Origin: Flavobacteriaceae bacterium
GTDB taxonomy: Bacteria; Bacteroidota; Bacteroidia; Flavobacteriales; Flavobacteriaceae
Assembly: GCA_009693635.1 (NCBI GenBank)
Contig: SHWW01000002.1
Location: 1 to 61,001 of the forward strand
Direction: 5' to 3'
DNA length: 61,001 nt
Under the pieces are notes generated by a model. That model was not told the origin of the DNA. It did no database searches and saw nothing but the letters and a program-made list of their open reading frames with translations. Below, one piece after another: positions 38,502 through 47,046 of the stretch (the stretch's first letter is position 1; every line of letters starts with the position of its first letter). The position numbers and the translations under genes were made by a program.

Positions 38502-39326
38502 TTATTTGTTTAATATCAATTTGTAGTTTGATGTTCCAAATGCATTTGAAACATTTACAAAATAAATTCCATTTGCAAAGTCAGTTAAATTAATACTTTT
38601 TGTAGTTCCAATTGCTGAAGCCGAAATATTTTCATTATAAATTATTTTTCCAAGAATATTAATTACTTTAATATTTTTTACTTCATTTTTCAAGTCGATA
38701 TTGAAAACCCCATTCGTTGGATTCGGATAAATCGTTATTTGAGGATTTTCTGAAAAATTTTCTACAGCAAGTGCCGTTGGCATCCATACAAGTGAAATTG
38801 CTGTAAAATTCGTATCAGCCGTTGGTGACTGATTGTCTGCAGCAACGCCTTTTATAAAAGGAAAATACCTTGTAGCAGTATTCAGACCATGGCCCCAAGT
38901 TTCTTGAACACAAACTCTAAAGTTTCCATCGGCAAGAGTAAATCCACCTTCATTTGTTCCGTTCCAATTGATAGATCTAGTCGTAAAAATGGTTGAAGTA
39001 GCACCTGATGTGGCATCTACAACGCTTCCTTGCGATTTATTAGCCCAAGTAGGTAAATGATCTCCAGTGTTGCTATTACTTCCGCCCCAATTGATTAATT
39101 TTGTTTTTACGAAGGAAGAAGTTCCCACTGTTGTACCACTTCCACAAGTCGCACAACTCTCAATCCAAATTGCAACTACATACCTTCCATCAGATACATA
39201 ATTTCCTGTAGTATGGTTTGGCATGGTTAATGAAAAAGTTAACGTACCAGCAGTTTGAGCATTTGTTTCAGTAATTGCTAATAAAAGCAAAAGCAAATTT
39301 AAGAATTTCAATAATTTGATTTTCAT
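38502..39326 (-). CDS. T9SS-secreted DUF2271 domain protein
   Basis: 274 residues. A signal peptide (cleavage near TNAQT) leads into a DUF2271-like beta domain at about 25-185: SDGRYVVAIWIESC, FVKTKLINWGG, the VVDATSGATS motif, and FRVCVQETWGHG. A T9SS type-A sorting domain follows at about 195-274 (ITIYPNPTNGVFNI, then GIYFVNVSN). DUF2271 proteins are periplasmic, of unknown function and often encoded with ApbE or PepSY flavoproteins; here the gene is convergent with apbE. The CATCG motif near residue 57 could bind metal or form a disulfide. Confidence 0.8.
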   Translation of the reverse strand: MKIKLLKFLNLLLLLLAITETNAQTAGTLTFSLTMPNHTTGNYVSDGRYVVAIWIESCATCGSGTTVGTSSFVKTKLINWGGSNSNTGDHLPTWANKSQGSVVDATSGATSTIFTTRSINWNGTNEGGFTLADGNFRVCVQETWGHGLNTATRYFPFIKGVAADNQSPTADTNFTAISLVWMPTALAVENFSENPQITIYPNPTNGVFNIDLKNEVKNIKVINILGKIIYNENISASAIGTTKSINLTDFANGIYFVNVSNAFGTSNYKLILNK

Positions 39327-39508
39327 TATTTCTACTAGTTTAAAGTTTGATATGTAAATTTAATAAATATGTTGATACAATTGTTGCTTTTTTCATTTTA
39401 TTTTTATTTTTTTTTATTAATATAGACTTTCATCCTTTTATTATTTAGGATTCCGTTCTTTTTAATCAAATCTTAATTTTTGTAAGAAATTGCGCTGGAA
39501 AGAGATTT

Positions 39509-41476
39509 TTAGTTTATTCGATTTAAATGTATTTTTTCTGGCGGATGAAGCACCATTGGAAATTGTTCAATTTTTACAGAACTACTGTCTAGCCCAAATG
39601 CTTTTTCCTCAGACAAACTTAATTTTTTCATCAAAAAATAGGTATTCATAACAATTTTCTCAAAAAATGTTAAATCACTATCATTCGATAGGAATTTCTC
39701 AGAAAGGACAAATTTAAAATCACCTAAAATATTATTTTTGTTGAGTGATTCGTATCGACTTGTAATATCCACTTCACCATTACTTACCATATCTTTAATT
39801 ACTTCTTTAAACATTAAATTTATTTTAGTAGGTTCACGAAACCCTAAATAGAAATCAACTCTATAAATATCATCTTTTATAATTTCAGTTACTTTATATT
39901 CTTTTTTGTAAGGTTCACTCAATATATTTACATGGATAAACCAATATAAATCGGCTCGTTTCGGTCTTTTTTGTAAAATAGAATACATTACTTTATCTTC
40001 TATTTCATCACTGCGATTTGAATTAGTCATGTAAACCAAATGAGTTGCATATTTTGGAATTGATAAGTCCACACTTAATTCTTCTAGTACCTTTTTGTAA
40101 TCATTTATTTTTACAATTTTAGTATAACTTTTACTAATTTTCTTAGCTAAGAACCATGTTGACATGATCCCAATTAATATAGTTGCTATGAAAATAGTTA
40201 CATATCCACCTTCCATAAATTTAGTAATGTTGGCTATTAAAAAACTAACTTCAATTGTCAAATACAAAGTAATTATTGGAACAATAAAATACCATTTAAC
40301 CCTTTTCATTATTAAATAGAAATTCAATAATATAGTAGTCATCATCATTCCTAAAATTATTGATAAACCATAAGCATGTTCCATATACTTAGATTCTTTA
40401 AAATACAAAATGATGCCTACACAACCAACAAATAGTAGCCAATTAATCGAAGGAATGTACAACTGCCCTTTAACATCAGTTGGGTAGTTGATTTTTACTT
40501 TTGGCCAAAAATCCAATCGCATGGCTTCGTTTATCAACGTAAATGAGCCACTGATTAATGCTTGAGATGCAATAATTGTAGCTAATGTGGCAACGATTAT
40601 TCCAATTGGTTGAAACCAATCCGCCATAATTAAATAAAATGGATTTGGATTATAATTATTTAATTGAGATAAAGTACTTCCATTGTGTTGAATCAAGTAA
40701 GCGCCTTGTCCAAAATAATTTAAAACTAAAGTTGTTTTTACAAAAACCCAACTAATTCTTATGTTTTTACGACCACAATGTCCCATATCTGAATACAATG
40801 ATTCAGCACCAGTAGTACATAAGAAAACTGCTCCAAGAATAAAGAAACCGTGTCCTGAAACATCTGAAGTTAACAATTTGTATGCATAATAAGGATTGAT
40901 AGCTTTTAATACTTCAATGTTTTGACTTATTTGAATAATACCTAAAATTCCAAGCATTGAAAACCAAACTAACATTACTGGCGAAAAGAACTTCGTCACA
41001 ATCTTAGCTCCAAATTGTTGAATAGTGAACAAGAAAAATAAAATAATTATGACAATTGGAATTGTAGAAATATCAGGATTGAAGATTAAAAGTCCTTCAA
41101 CGGCTGATGATACAGAGATAGGGGGTGTGATTATGCCTTCTGCTAATAATAAACTTCCTCCAATAATAGCAGGAACAATCAACCACTTGACTTTTGTTTT
41201 TTTAACTAGAGAATATAAAGAAAAGATTCCGCCTTCTCCATGATTATCTGCATTTAAAGTAATTATTACATACTTAAGTGTAGTCTGTAAGGTCAAAGTC
41301 CAAAGAATACAAGATAATCCGCCTAAAATCAATTCATTATCTATGATGTTTGCTCCAATTAAGGATTTCATAACGTAAAGTGGGGAAGTTCCAATATCTC
41401 CGTATATAATTCCTAAGGTAATTAATAAACCACCCAATGATAATTTACTATGTAAATCTTTATGCTGCATACTCAT
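39509..41476 (-). CDS. kup: Kup-type low-affinity potassium transporter
   Basis: 655 residues: about twelve transmembrane helices in the first 440 (starting SLGGLLITLGIIYGDIGTSP, the Kup signature, then GALF-type segments and GGIFSLYSLV) and a cytoplasmic C-terminal domain of about 200 residues. It takes up K+ with protons. The start at 41476 has a second in-frame ATG two codons later. A terminator-like hairpin and a possible gene remnant lie upstream. Confidence 0.95.
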   Translation of the reverse strand: MSMQHKDLHSKLSLGGLLITLGIIYGDIGTSPLYVMKSLIGANIIDNELILGGLSCILWTLTLQTTLKYVIITLNADNHGEGGIFSLYSLVKKTKVKWLIVPAIIGGSLLLAEGIITPPISVSSAVEGLLIFNPDISTIPIVIIILFFLFTIQQFGAKIVTKFFSPVMLVWFSMLGILGIIQISQNIEVLKAINPYYAYKLLTSDVSGHGFFILGAVFLCTTGAESLYSDMGHCGRKNIRISWVFVKTTLVLNYFGQGAYLIQHNGSTLSQLNNYNPNPFYLIMADWFQPIGIIVATLATIIASQALISGSFTLINEAMRLDFWPKVKINYPTDVKGQLYIPSINWLLFVGCVGIILYFKESKYMEHAYGLSIILGMMMTTILLNFYLIMKRVKWYFIVPIITLYLTIEVSFLIANITKFMEGGYVTIFIATILIGIMSTWFLAKKISKSYTKIVKINDYKKVLEELSVDLSIPKYATHLVYMTNSNRSDEIEDKVMYSILQKRPKRADLYWFIHVNILSEPYKKEYKVTEIIKDDIYRVDFYLGFREPTKINLMFKEVIKDMVSNGEVDITSRYESLNKNNILGDFKFVLSEKFLSNDSDLTFFEKIVMNTYFLMKKLSLSEEKAFGLDSSSVKIEQFPMVLHPPEKIHLNRIN

Positions 41477-41500
41477 GGTAAAATATTCTTAAAAAGTCCA

Positions 41501-41508
41501 CAAATTTA
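41501..41508 (-). promoter_or_regulatory. -7 box TAAATTTG for kup
   Basis: An exact TAnnTTTG match on the minus strand, 25 bases upstream of the kup start. Confidence 0.45.
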
Positions 41509-41574
41509 TTACTATTAAATTTAATATTGATAAATCAGAGTGTTTTTTTTAATTTTAGATTTAAATATTTTGTT

Positions 41575-41607
41575 AAATAAAAAAGCACTGTCAATTGGCG
41601 GTGCTTT
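41575..41607 (-). terminator. Terminator-like hairpin upstream of kup
   Basis: On the minus strand AAAGCAC pairs with GTGCTTT around a 12-base loop and is followed by a T run. It faces the same way as kup, 100 bases upstream of the ATG and above its -7 box, so it would end a transcript coming from further upstream. Confidence 0.6.
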
Positions 41608-41628
41608 GTAGGAGTTTTATGTTAAAAA

Positions 41629-41733
41629 TTATCTTCGATTGTTTCTATATTCAATATTTTCAATAAGTGTTTCCCTTTTTGTTTTATTTATAGTCGTTCC
41701 AATTGATTCTGAGTTTTTTCGGTGTTTGATATT
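41629..41733 (-). pseudogene. Possible 3' remnant of a lost gene
   Basis: A minus-strand frame of 34 codons without a start codon, ending in TAA at 41629-41631. Its last residues (KRETLIENIEYRNNRR) look coding, and it is followed 22 bases later by the terminator hairpin. Upstream it meets a stop and AT-rich DNA. It may be the tail of a deleted gene; chance cannot be excluded. Confidence 0.25.
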
Positions 41734-41848
41734 TTAATTATTACTATTTAATGAATATTCAATTAATAAAACATCAATTTAAATAATAGGTTGGTTAAAT
41801 TTTCTTAGAAATAAATGGTGTAAATTAGCAATGTAAAATTGTAAAAAC

Positions 41849-42919
41849 ATGAAAAACAGTATCTCTTTTTTAATGCTAATAGTTTTAATTTTTTCTTGTA
41901 AATCAAAAGTTGTGAATTCTCAAAAAGAGAATGTAAATTATAATGTTACTGTTTCATTTGATACTATTTTCATAGATAAAATAAGTATTCGAGCCATTTT
42001 AATTGATAAAAATAAAGTTTGGTACGCAGCTGATAAAAATAGATTCGGCTATTATGATTTGAAGAAAAATAAGCGAGTAGAGCGTAAAATAAGCAAAGAT
42101 TCCTTACAATTAGAATTTAGAAGTATTGCACAAACCGAAATGGCTATTTTTGTTTTGAGTATTGGAAATCCTGCATTGTTGTATAAAATCAATAAGAAAG
42201 ATTTATCTGCAACATTGGTTTATAAAGAAAATCATGAGAAAGTATTTTACGACGCGATTCAATTTTGGAATAATAAGGAAGGAATTGCTATTGGCGATCC
42301 AACTCAAGATTGTTTCTCAATTTTAATTACTCGTGATGGTGGCAATTCGTGGAATAAAATTCCTTGCCAAAATTTACCTAAAATTGATGAAGGAGAAGCT
42401 TTTTTTGCAGCGAGTAATACCAATATTTGTATTAAAGGCTCAAAAACTTTTATAGTTTCTGGGGGTAATAAATCTAGGGTATTTGTTAGTGAAAACAAAG
42501 GGATCTCATGGGAAGTCTATGAAACTCCAATTAAACAAGGTCATGCAATGACAGGGATCTTTTCGGTAGATTTTTTCAATGAAAATAAAGGGATTGTTGT
42601 AGGAGGAAATTACGAAGAACAATTTAATAATTCTGCCAACAAAGCTATTACGAAAGACGGTGGAAAAACTTGGAAATTAATTGGTATAAATGAAGGTTTT
42701 GGATATGCTTCATGTGTTCAATTTATTCCGTATTCCAATGGGAATGGATTGGTTACTATCGGAACAACTGGTATTTATTTATCTAATGATCAAGGAAATA
42801 CATGGAAAAAATTGTCGGATGAAAAGAATCTTTTTACTATAAGTTTTAGAAACAATGCTTCGGCTATTGCAGCGGGTTTAGATAAATTAATACGTATTAG
42901 TTTTCATCATAAAAAGTAA
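41849..42919 (+). CDS. Beta-propeller lipoprotein (Ycf48/BNR-like)
   Basis: 356 residues. A lipoprotein signal (lipobox IFSC, then KSK) precedes a propeller with repeated Asp-box/BNR-like motifs: RDGGNSWNKI, ENKGISWEVY, KDGGKTWKLI and NDQGNTWKKL. The family is related to the Ycf48 photosystem assembly factor fold and is often annotated as oxidoreductase in Flavobacterium; no redox motif is visible. It is probably a surface or periplasmic binding protein. Lone gene, divergent from kup. Confidence 0.85.
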   Translation: MKNSISFLMLIVLIFSCKSKVVNSQKENVNYNVTVSFDTIFIDKISIRAILIDKNKVWYAADKNRFGYYDLKKNKRVERKISKDSLQLEFRSIAQTEMAIFVLSIGNPALLYKINKKDLSATLVYKENHEKVFYDAIQFWNNKEGIAIGDPTQDCFSILITRDGGNSWNKIPCQNLPKIDEGEAFFAASNTNICIKGSKTFIVSGGNKSRVFVSENKGISWEVYETPIKQGHAMTGIFSVDFFNENKGIVVGGNYEEQFNNSANKAITKDGGKTWKLIGINEGFGYASCVQFIPYSNGNGLVTIGTTGIYLSNDQGNTWKKLSDEKNLFTISFRNNASAIAAGLDKLIRISFHHKK

Positions 42920-43303
42920 TATTTATTTACTATACAACGAACTCTATTTTTTGGGTCTTAACTTACTCAAAACTAAAATACATATCTTAAACAAAATAGT
43001 TCCAAATGTAGTTGCTATTTTGTTTTGAGAAAATTTATTGGAAAAGAATAATAAAACTGAATCTAATATCCCTAAATTTTAATAATTTTATGGGTATTCT
43101 GAAATTAATTTATCTTATAAATTTTGATTATTACCTAAAATTAATTGAATTAATGGGGCTCAATACGATACTTAAAGTTATGAATAATAAAATTAAATTA
43201 TTATTGCAATTTTATATTTTTTCATAAAAAAAGAGTTTAAAAATGCCCTTCAGTAATTTTTAAACTCTTAATTATAGTTCAATAATAATAGTATTATTAT
43301 TTC
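42920..43303. other. Gene-free interval ending in the FolE operon terminator
   Basis: 384 bases. A 71-codon TTG-started frame at 43012-43227 is rich in Ile, Leu, Asn and Lys and is probably chance. The only clear element is the hairpin at 43225-43271. Confidence 0.5.
43225..43271 (-). terminator. Terminator of the TetR-ABC1-DUF2805-SDR-FolE operon
   Basis: Perfect 14-bp arms (43231-43244 and 43256-43269) with an 11-base loop. On the minus strand it is followed by a seven-T run. It lies 33 bases after the folE stop. Confidence 0.85.
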
Positions 43304-43903
43304 TTAACTCAATTTATTTGAAATCAAGCTAATGAATTCTTTTCTAGTTTTATCACGTTCAAAAGCTCCTGTGAAAGAGGATGTTGTTGTAAAAGAGTTT
43401 TGTTTTTGAATTCCTCGCATTTGCATACACATGTGTTGAGCTTCAATTACAACGGCTACACCAAGTGGGCTAAGCGCTTCTTGAATGCAGTTTTTAATTT
43501 CATCTGTTAGTCGTTCTTGGACTTGCATTCTTCTTGCAAAAGCATCAACAATCCTTGGAATTTTACTCAATCCAACGATTTTCCCATTTGGTATATAGGC
43601 TACATGAGCTTTGCCAAAAAACGGCAACATGTGGTGCTCGCACATTGAATATATTTCAATGTCTTTTACAATAATCATTTGTTGGTGGTCTTCTGTGAAT
43701 AGAGCAGATTTTAATATTTCTAACGGGTTTAAATCGTAACCATGTGTCAAATATTGCATAGCTTTGGCAGTACGCTCAGGTGTTTTTTGAAGTCCCTCAC
43801 GGTTTACATCTTCTCCTAAATTTTCAATAATGGTTTTAAAACTTTTCGACATTGATGTTATTAAATCATTATCATAAATTTCTATTTTTTCGTAACTTTT
43901 CAT
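43304..43903 (-). CDS. folE: GTP cyclohydrolase I, operon paralog
   Basis: 199 residues. The zinc and active-site motif [20 protein letters not shown], then [20 protein letters not shown] and [10 protein letters not shown] with the second Cys ligand, are all intact, so it should make 7,8-dihydroneopterin triphosphate from GTP. It is one of two FolE copies in the window (the other is encoded near 57000), only moderately similar. It is the last gene of a tight operon with a TetR regulator, a kinase-like ABC1 protein, DUF2805 and an SDR, which argues for a specialised pterin product rather than general folate synthesis. Confidence 0.94.
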   Translation of the reverse strand: MKSYEKIEIYDNDLITSMSKSFKTIIENLGEDVNREGLQKTPERTAKAMQYLTHGYDLNPLEILKSALFTEDHQQMIIVKDIEIYSMCEHHMLPFFGKAHVAYIPNGKIVGLSKIPRIVDAFARRMQVQERLTDEIKNCIQEALSPLGVAVVIEAQHMCMQMRGIQKQNSFTTTSSFTGAFERDKTRKEFISLISNKLS

Positions 43904-43925
43904 CTGCTATTTTTGGGGTTTCTAT

Positions 43926-44609
43926 TTATATTTTAAAACTAACGATGCCATAATCCATTTCAAAAACTTGTCCTGAAATTGATTTGGCATTTTCTGAAAT
44001 TAAGAATTGTGCCATTCCAGAAACTTCTTCAGGCTTCAAATATCCTTTCATTGGGTGTCGCTCAACCATATTTTCTTTCATTCTATCATTGCGAAGAATA
44101 TTTGCCGATAATGATGTTTCTGTAATTGTTGGGGCAATCGCATTCACTCTAATTGTTGGTGCTAATTCTGCTCCAAGTGATTTTACCAATCCTTCAACAC
44201 CTGATTTTGCAGTAGCAATACTTGCATGAAATGGCATTCCTAATTTTGCTGCAACAGTACTAAATAATAAAATAGAAGGGTTATTTCCTTTTTTTAATGT
44301 TGGTAAATACTTTTGAATAGATTTTACTGCACCGATTACATTAATTTCGAAATCATTTCTAAAATCATCAACACTCAAACTCATAATTGGTTTTAAGTTG
44401 ATAGAACCAGGGCAATAAATTAATACATCAATGTTTTCTAACTCTGGAAGTTCGTTTTCTAAAACATTCAATTCATAGTTCTTTAAATTTGAATGCGTGA
44501 AAGTTGGAGCACTTCTACTGATATTAACAACTTTATTTTCATTAACCATTTGGGATAAAATGGCATTTCCAATACCTTTGCTACCGCCTATAATTACTAT
44601 GTTTTTCAT
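43926..44609 (-). CDS. Short-chain dehydrogenase/reductase family protein without catalytic Tyr
   Basis: 227 residues with a Rossmann fold: cofactor motif GGSKGIGNAI at the N-terminus, DVLIYCPGS (NNAG-like position) and a Ser in FSTVAAK. In the YxxxK position the sequence is IATAK, so the Lys is kept but the Tyr is Ile. The C-terminal GQVFEMDYG is as in FabG-like enzymes. It probably still binds NAD(P)H. It lies 22 bases upstream of folE, so a pterin substrate, analogous to sepiapterin or dihydropteridine reductase, is possible but unproven. Confidence 0.88.
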   Translation of the reverse strand: MKNIVIIGGSKGIGNAILSQMVNENKVVNISRSAPTFTHSNLKNYELNVLENELPELENIDVLIYCPGSINLKPIMSLSVDDFRNDFEINVIGAVKSIQKYLPTLKKGNNPSILLFSTVAAKLGMPFHASIATAKSGVEGLVKSLGAELAPTIRVNAIAPTITETSLSANILRNDRMKENMVERHPMKGYLKPEEVSGMAQFLISENAKSISGQVFEMDYGIVSFKI

Positions 44610-44626
44610 ATTATTTTACTTGTATA

Positions 44627-44905
44627 TTATCTTTTTGAAATTTTATTATTATTAATTTGTCTTTGCATTGTACATTTAAATCTGCCTTCTTTAAAATCTC
44701 TCAGTTTTTCGTGCTTCGTTTTACGACCCTGAACTCGAGCACGCCACATTCTAAAACTTGATGCCTTCATTTCCTTTCGCATCAATTCGATTACTTCTTG
44801 TTCTTTTATTCCAAATTGTAACAAAATAGAATCAAATGTGGTTCGGTCTTCCCAGGCCATTTCAATAATTCTGTCGATTTCTAATTCTGATAATTCTTTC
44901 GTCAT
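44627..44905 (-). CDS. DUF2805 / TIGR03643 family protein
   Basis: 92 residues, matching the DUF2805 pattern: LSELEIDRIIEMAWEDRTTF, a probable helix-turn-helix-like segment (FDSILLQFGIKEQEVIELMR), then SSFRMWRARVQGRKTKH. The C-terminus is very basic and may bind nucleic acid. Family members, as I recall, often lie near photolyase or cryptochrome genes; none is present here. It overlaps the ABC1 gene by 4 bases (ATGA). Confidence 0.85.
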   Translation of the reverse strand: MTKELSELEIDRIIEMAWEDRTTFDSILLQFGIKEQEVIELMRKEMKASSFRMWRARVQGRKTKHEKLRDFKEGRFKCTMQRQINNNKISKR

Positions 44906-46212
44906 AATTTGTATTTTTGATACTGATTGACAACAATTGTTGCTTTTAAATCAAACATTAAGTTGTACAACCCAAAAAAAGTTCTGTTAATATAGATAAA
45001 ATGTTTGGAACCGCGATTGCCGTTCATTTTTCTAAGATTAGTATCTTTTGCGAATCTTTCTCCCAATTTTGCAATGTTTCCAAAAAAATCTGAATCTGAA
45101 AAATCAAATTTTTCATTTTGAAAGGGTAGAGTAAATAAGGACAATAAATCGTAAAACATATCAGTAAAATAGATTACTTCTTCTTTTGAATCGTCTATTC
45201 TCAAGATTTCTAATTCAAATAATTTATCACTAAATAGTTTCGGATTATTGATAACTTTTTTATCAATTAACTCAAAGTAAGGAATATAAAAATCATTTGG
45301 AATTTGTTTAACACAACCAAAATCCAAAGCTACAAGTTGATTTTCATTATTGACTAAAAAATTTCCTGGATGAGGATCGGCGTGTACTTTTTTTAAAACA
45401 TGAATCTGATACATATAAAAATTCCATAATGCTTGACCAATTTTATTTGCAACTTCCGGATTTGTATTTAAAGCAGTAAATTCTGAAAGGTGTTTTCCAG
45501 TCATCCAATCCATCGTGATTATTTTTTCAGATGAATACTCTGGATAATATTCTGGGAAAACTAAGTCTTCAATTTTTTTACACGCTTTAACTACTTCTTG
45601 GCTTTGTTTTAATTCCAATGAATAGTTGGTTTCTTCAATCAATTTATCTTCAACTTCCTTAAAATATTTATCAGAATCTTTCCCTTGAAGATTAAACATT
45701 CTAATAGCAATAGGTTTTACCATCGACAAATCCGATGAAATGCTGTTTGCAACTCCAGGATATTGAATTTTTACAGCCAATTTCTTTCCGTTTTTTAAAG
45801 CTTTGTGAACTTGACCAATACTTGCTGCATTAACAGAATTAGCATTGAATTCATCAAAAATATCAAACGGTGATTTACCAAAATTTGTTTTGAATGTTTT
45901 CAATACTAATGGAGCCGAAAGTGGTGGAACTGAAAATTGAGACAACGAGAATTTTTCTACAAATGCCTGCGGTAAAAAGCTCTTATCCATACTCAACATT
46001 TGAGCTACTTTAAGAGCACTACCCTTCAAGCTTTTTAAACCATCATAAATATCTTCTGCATTATTTTCATTCAGTTTGTCCTTATTTAATTCAGGATTAA
46101 CTATTTTTTCACCATAATATTTCAAATAATTAACACCAACTTTTGCTCCTGTTTGTACTAATTTTGTTGCTCTTTGAATTTTGGATGTAGGAATGTAATC
46201 AATGGTTTTCAT
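44902..46212 (-). CDS. ABC1/AarF/UbiB-family atypical kinase
   Basis: 436 residues with the UbiB-family features: a KxGQ-like N-terminal helix (LKSLKGSALKVAQMLSMD), the Ala-rich nucleotide loop AASIGQVHKA, the following LAVKIQYPG Lys, the catalytic loop HADPHPGNFLV and the metal-binding ALDFGCVKQ. Relatives support ubiquinone or other prenyl-lipid metabolism by ATPase activity. It overlaps the TetR gene by one base and DUF2805 by four. No C-terminal membrane helices are obvious. Confidence 0.92.
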   Translation of the reverse strand: MKTIDYIPTSKIQRATKLVQTGAKVGVNYLKYYGEKIVNPELNKDKLNENNAEDIYDGLKSLKGSALKVAQMLSMDKSFLPQAFVEKFSLSQFSVPPLSAPLVLKTFKTNFGKSPFDIFDEFNANSVNAASIGQVHKALKNGKKLAVKIQYPGVANSISSDLSMVKPIAIRMFNLQGKDSDKYFKEVEDKLIEETNYSLELKQSQEVVKACKKIEDLVFPEYYPEYSSEKIITMDWMTGKHLSEFTALNTNPEVANKIGQALWNFYMYQIHVLKKVHADPHPGNFLVNNENQLVALDFGCVKQIPNDFYIPYFELIDKKVINNPKLFSDKLFELEILRIDDSKEEVIYFTDMFYDLLSLFTLPFQNEKFDFSDSDFFGNIAKLGERFAKDTNLRKMNGNRGSKHFIYINRTFFGLYNLMFDLKATIVVNQYQKYKL

Positions 46213-46871
46213 TATTTCGAGTATATTTTTTCTTTGAAAATGAATTTTCCGAAATCAATTAGGCTATCAATTGGAGCAATATTCATCAATTCAAAGGTTG
46301 CTTTTATTGATTTTTCTATATAAATATCTGTCTTTTCAAATGCAGGAGAACTGTCATCCAACCAGAATTTTATTGTCAATAATAATTGAAACCAAGACGA
46401 TTCTTTAAATGCTTTTTCTTGAAAATTTTGAAATTGTTCTTGTTGTGTTCTGAAGTCATCTGTAATGATTTCTGAAACGAATTTCTTATAGTTCATTCTT
46501 AAACTTGTCAATTGATTCAAAGTTTTAAGCTGATTACCGTGCTCTTTTATAGTCATTACAACATAACTTCTATTGGCAGTTAATAGCTCAAAAAAAGTAA
46601 AATTGAATCCCAATAACTTGTTTCTCATATCGTAGGATTCGTATTCTTTGTTTTTATGCAGCAATTCAATTGTTTTGTCATAAAACATTTTGAAAATTTC
46701 CTTCTCAACACTTTCTATAGTTCCAAAAAAGTTATAAAATTCAGTTTCTGATATTTCATTTACTTTAGTGAATTTATAAACTGATTTAGGCTTTTCATTA
46801 TGATCCAAAGTATAAATCATATACATTGATACAATTTTTTCTTTTGTAAGTGTAGATTTTTTAGTTGCCAT
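46212..46871 (-). CDS. TetR-family transcriptional regulator
   Basis: 219 residues. The N-terminal helix-turn-helix (about 8-55: TKEKIVSMYMIYTLDHNEKP, FTKVNEISETEFYNFFG) precedes an all-helical ligand domain. The recognition part is slightly atypical for TetR but the layout and C-terminal domain match the Bacteroidota TetR-type proteins found before ABC1 genes. It is first gene of the operon and lies directly behind an inverted repeat, so autoregulation is likely. Confidence 0.8.
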   Translation of the reverse strand: MATKKSTLTKEKIVSMYMIYTLDHNEKPKSVYKFTKVNEISETEFYNFFGTIESVEKEIFKMFYDKTIELLHKNKEYESYDMRNKLLGFNFTFFELLTANRSYVVMTIKEHGNQLKTLNQLTSLRMNYKKFVSEIITDDFRTQQEQFQNFQEKAFKESSWFQLLLTIKFWLDDSSPAFEKTDIYIEKSIKATFELMNIAPIDSLIDFGKFIFKEKIYSK

Positions 46872-46890
46872 AATTAGGTTTTTTAAAGTA

Positions 46891-46920
46891 CAAAGATATA
46901 TATTGTTTAACTATATTCAA
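46891..46920 (-). promoter_or_regulatory. Promoter of the TetR-FolE operon
   Basis: On the minus strand TTG (plus 46918-46920), a 19-base spacer and TATCTTTG (plus 46891-46898): a full match to the Flavobacterium consensus, 20 bases upstream of the TetR ATG. Confidence 0.7.
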
Positions 46921-46934
46921 TATTTGTTAAACAA
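46903..46934. promoter_or_regulatory. Inverted repeat, candidate TetR operator
   Basis: TTGTTTAAC (46903-46911) and GTTAAACAA (46926-46934) are perfect 9-base inverted arms with a 14-base spacer that contains the -33 TTG. A repressor bound here would block RNA polymerase. Confidence 0.6.
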
Positions 46935-47046
46935 AATAATTTGTTAATTTTTATACTACAAAAAATCTAAATTCTAAGTTGGATTTAACTATGAATGAAA
47001 CTTTTTAAACGGTTTTTTAATTTACTATTATTTGCAACTAATTCAG

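Larger units (their letters stand above)
41477..41848. other. Intergenic interval upstream of kup
   Basis: 372 bases between divergent genes. It contains the kup -7 box, a minus-strand terminator-like hairpin and a short coding-like tail (separate entries). Nothing else was recognised. Confidence 0.5.

Noticed and set aside
43012-43227. 71-codon plus-strand frame before the FolE operon terminator
   Set aside because: TTG start, composition dominated by Ile, Leu, Asn and Lys as expected from AT-rich noncoding DNA, no promoter and no neighbour in an operon.
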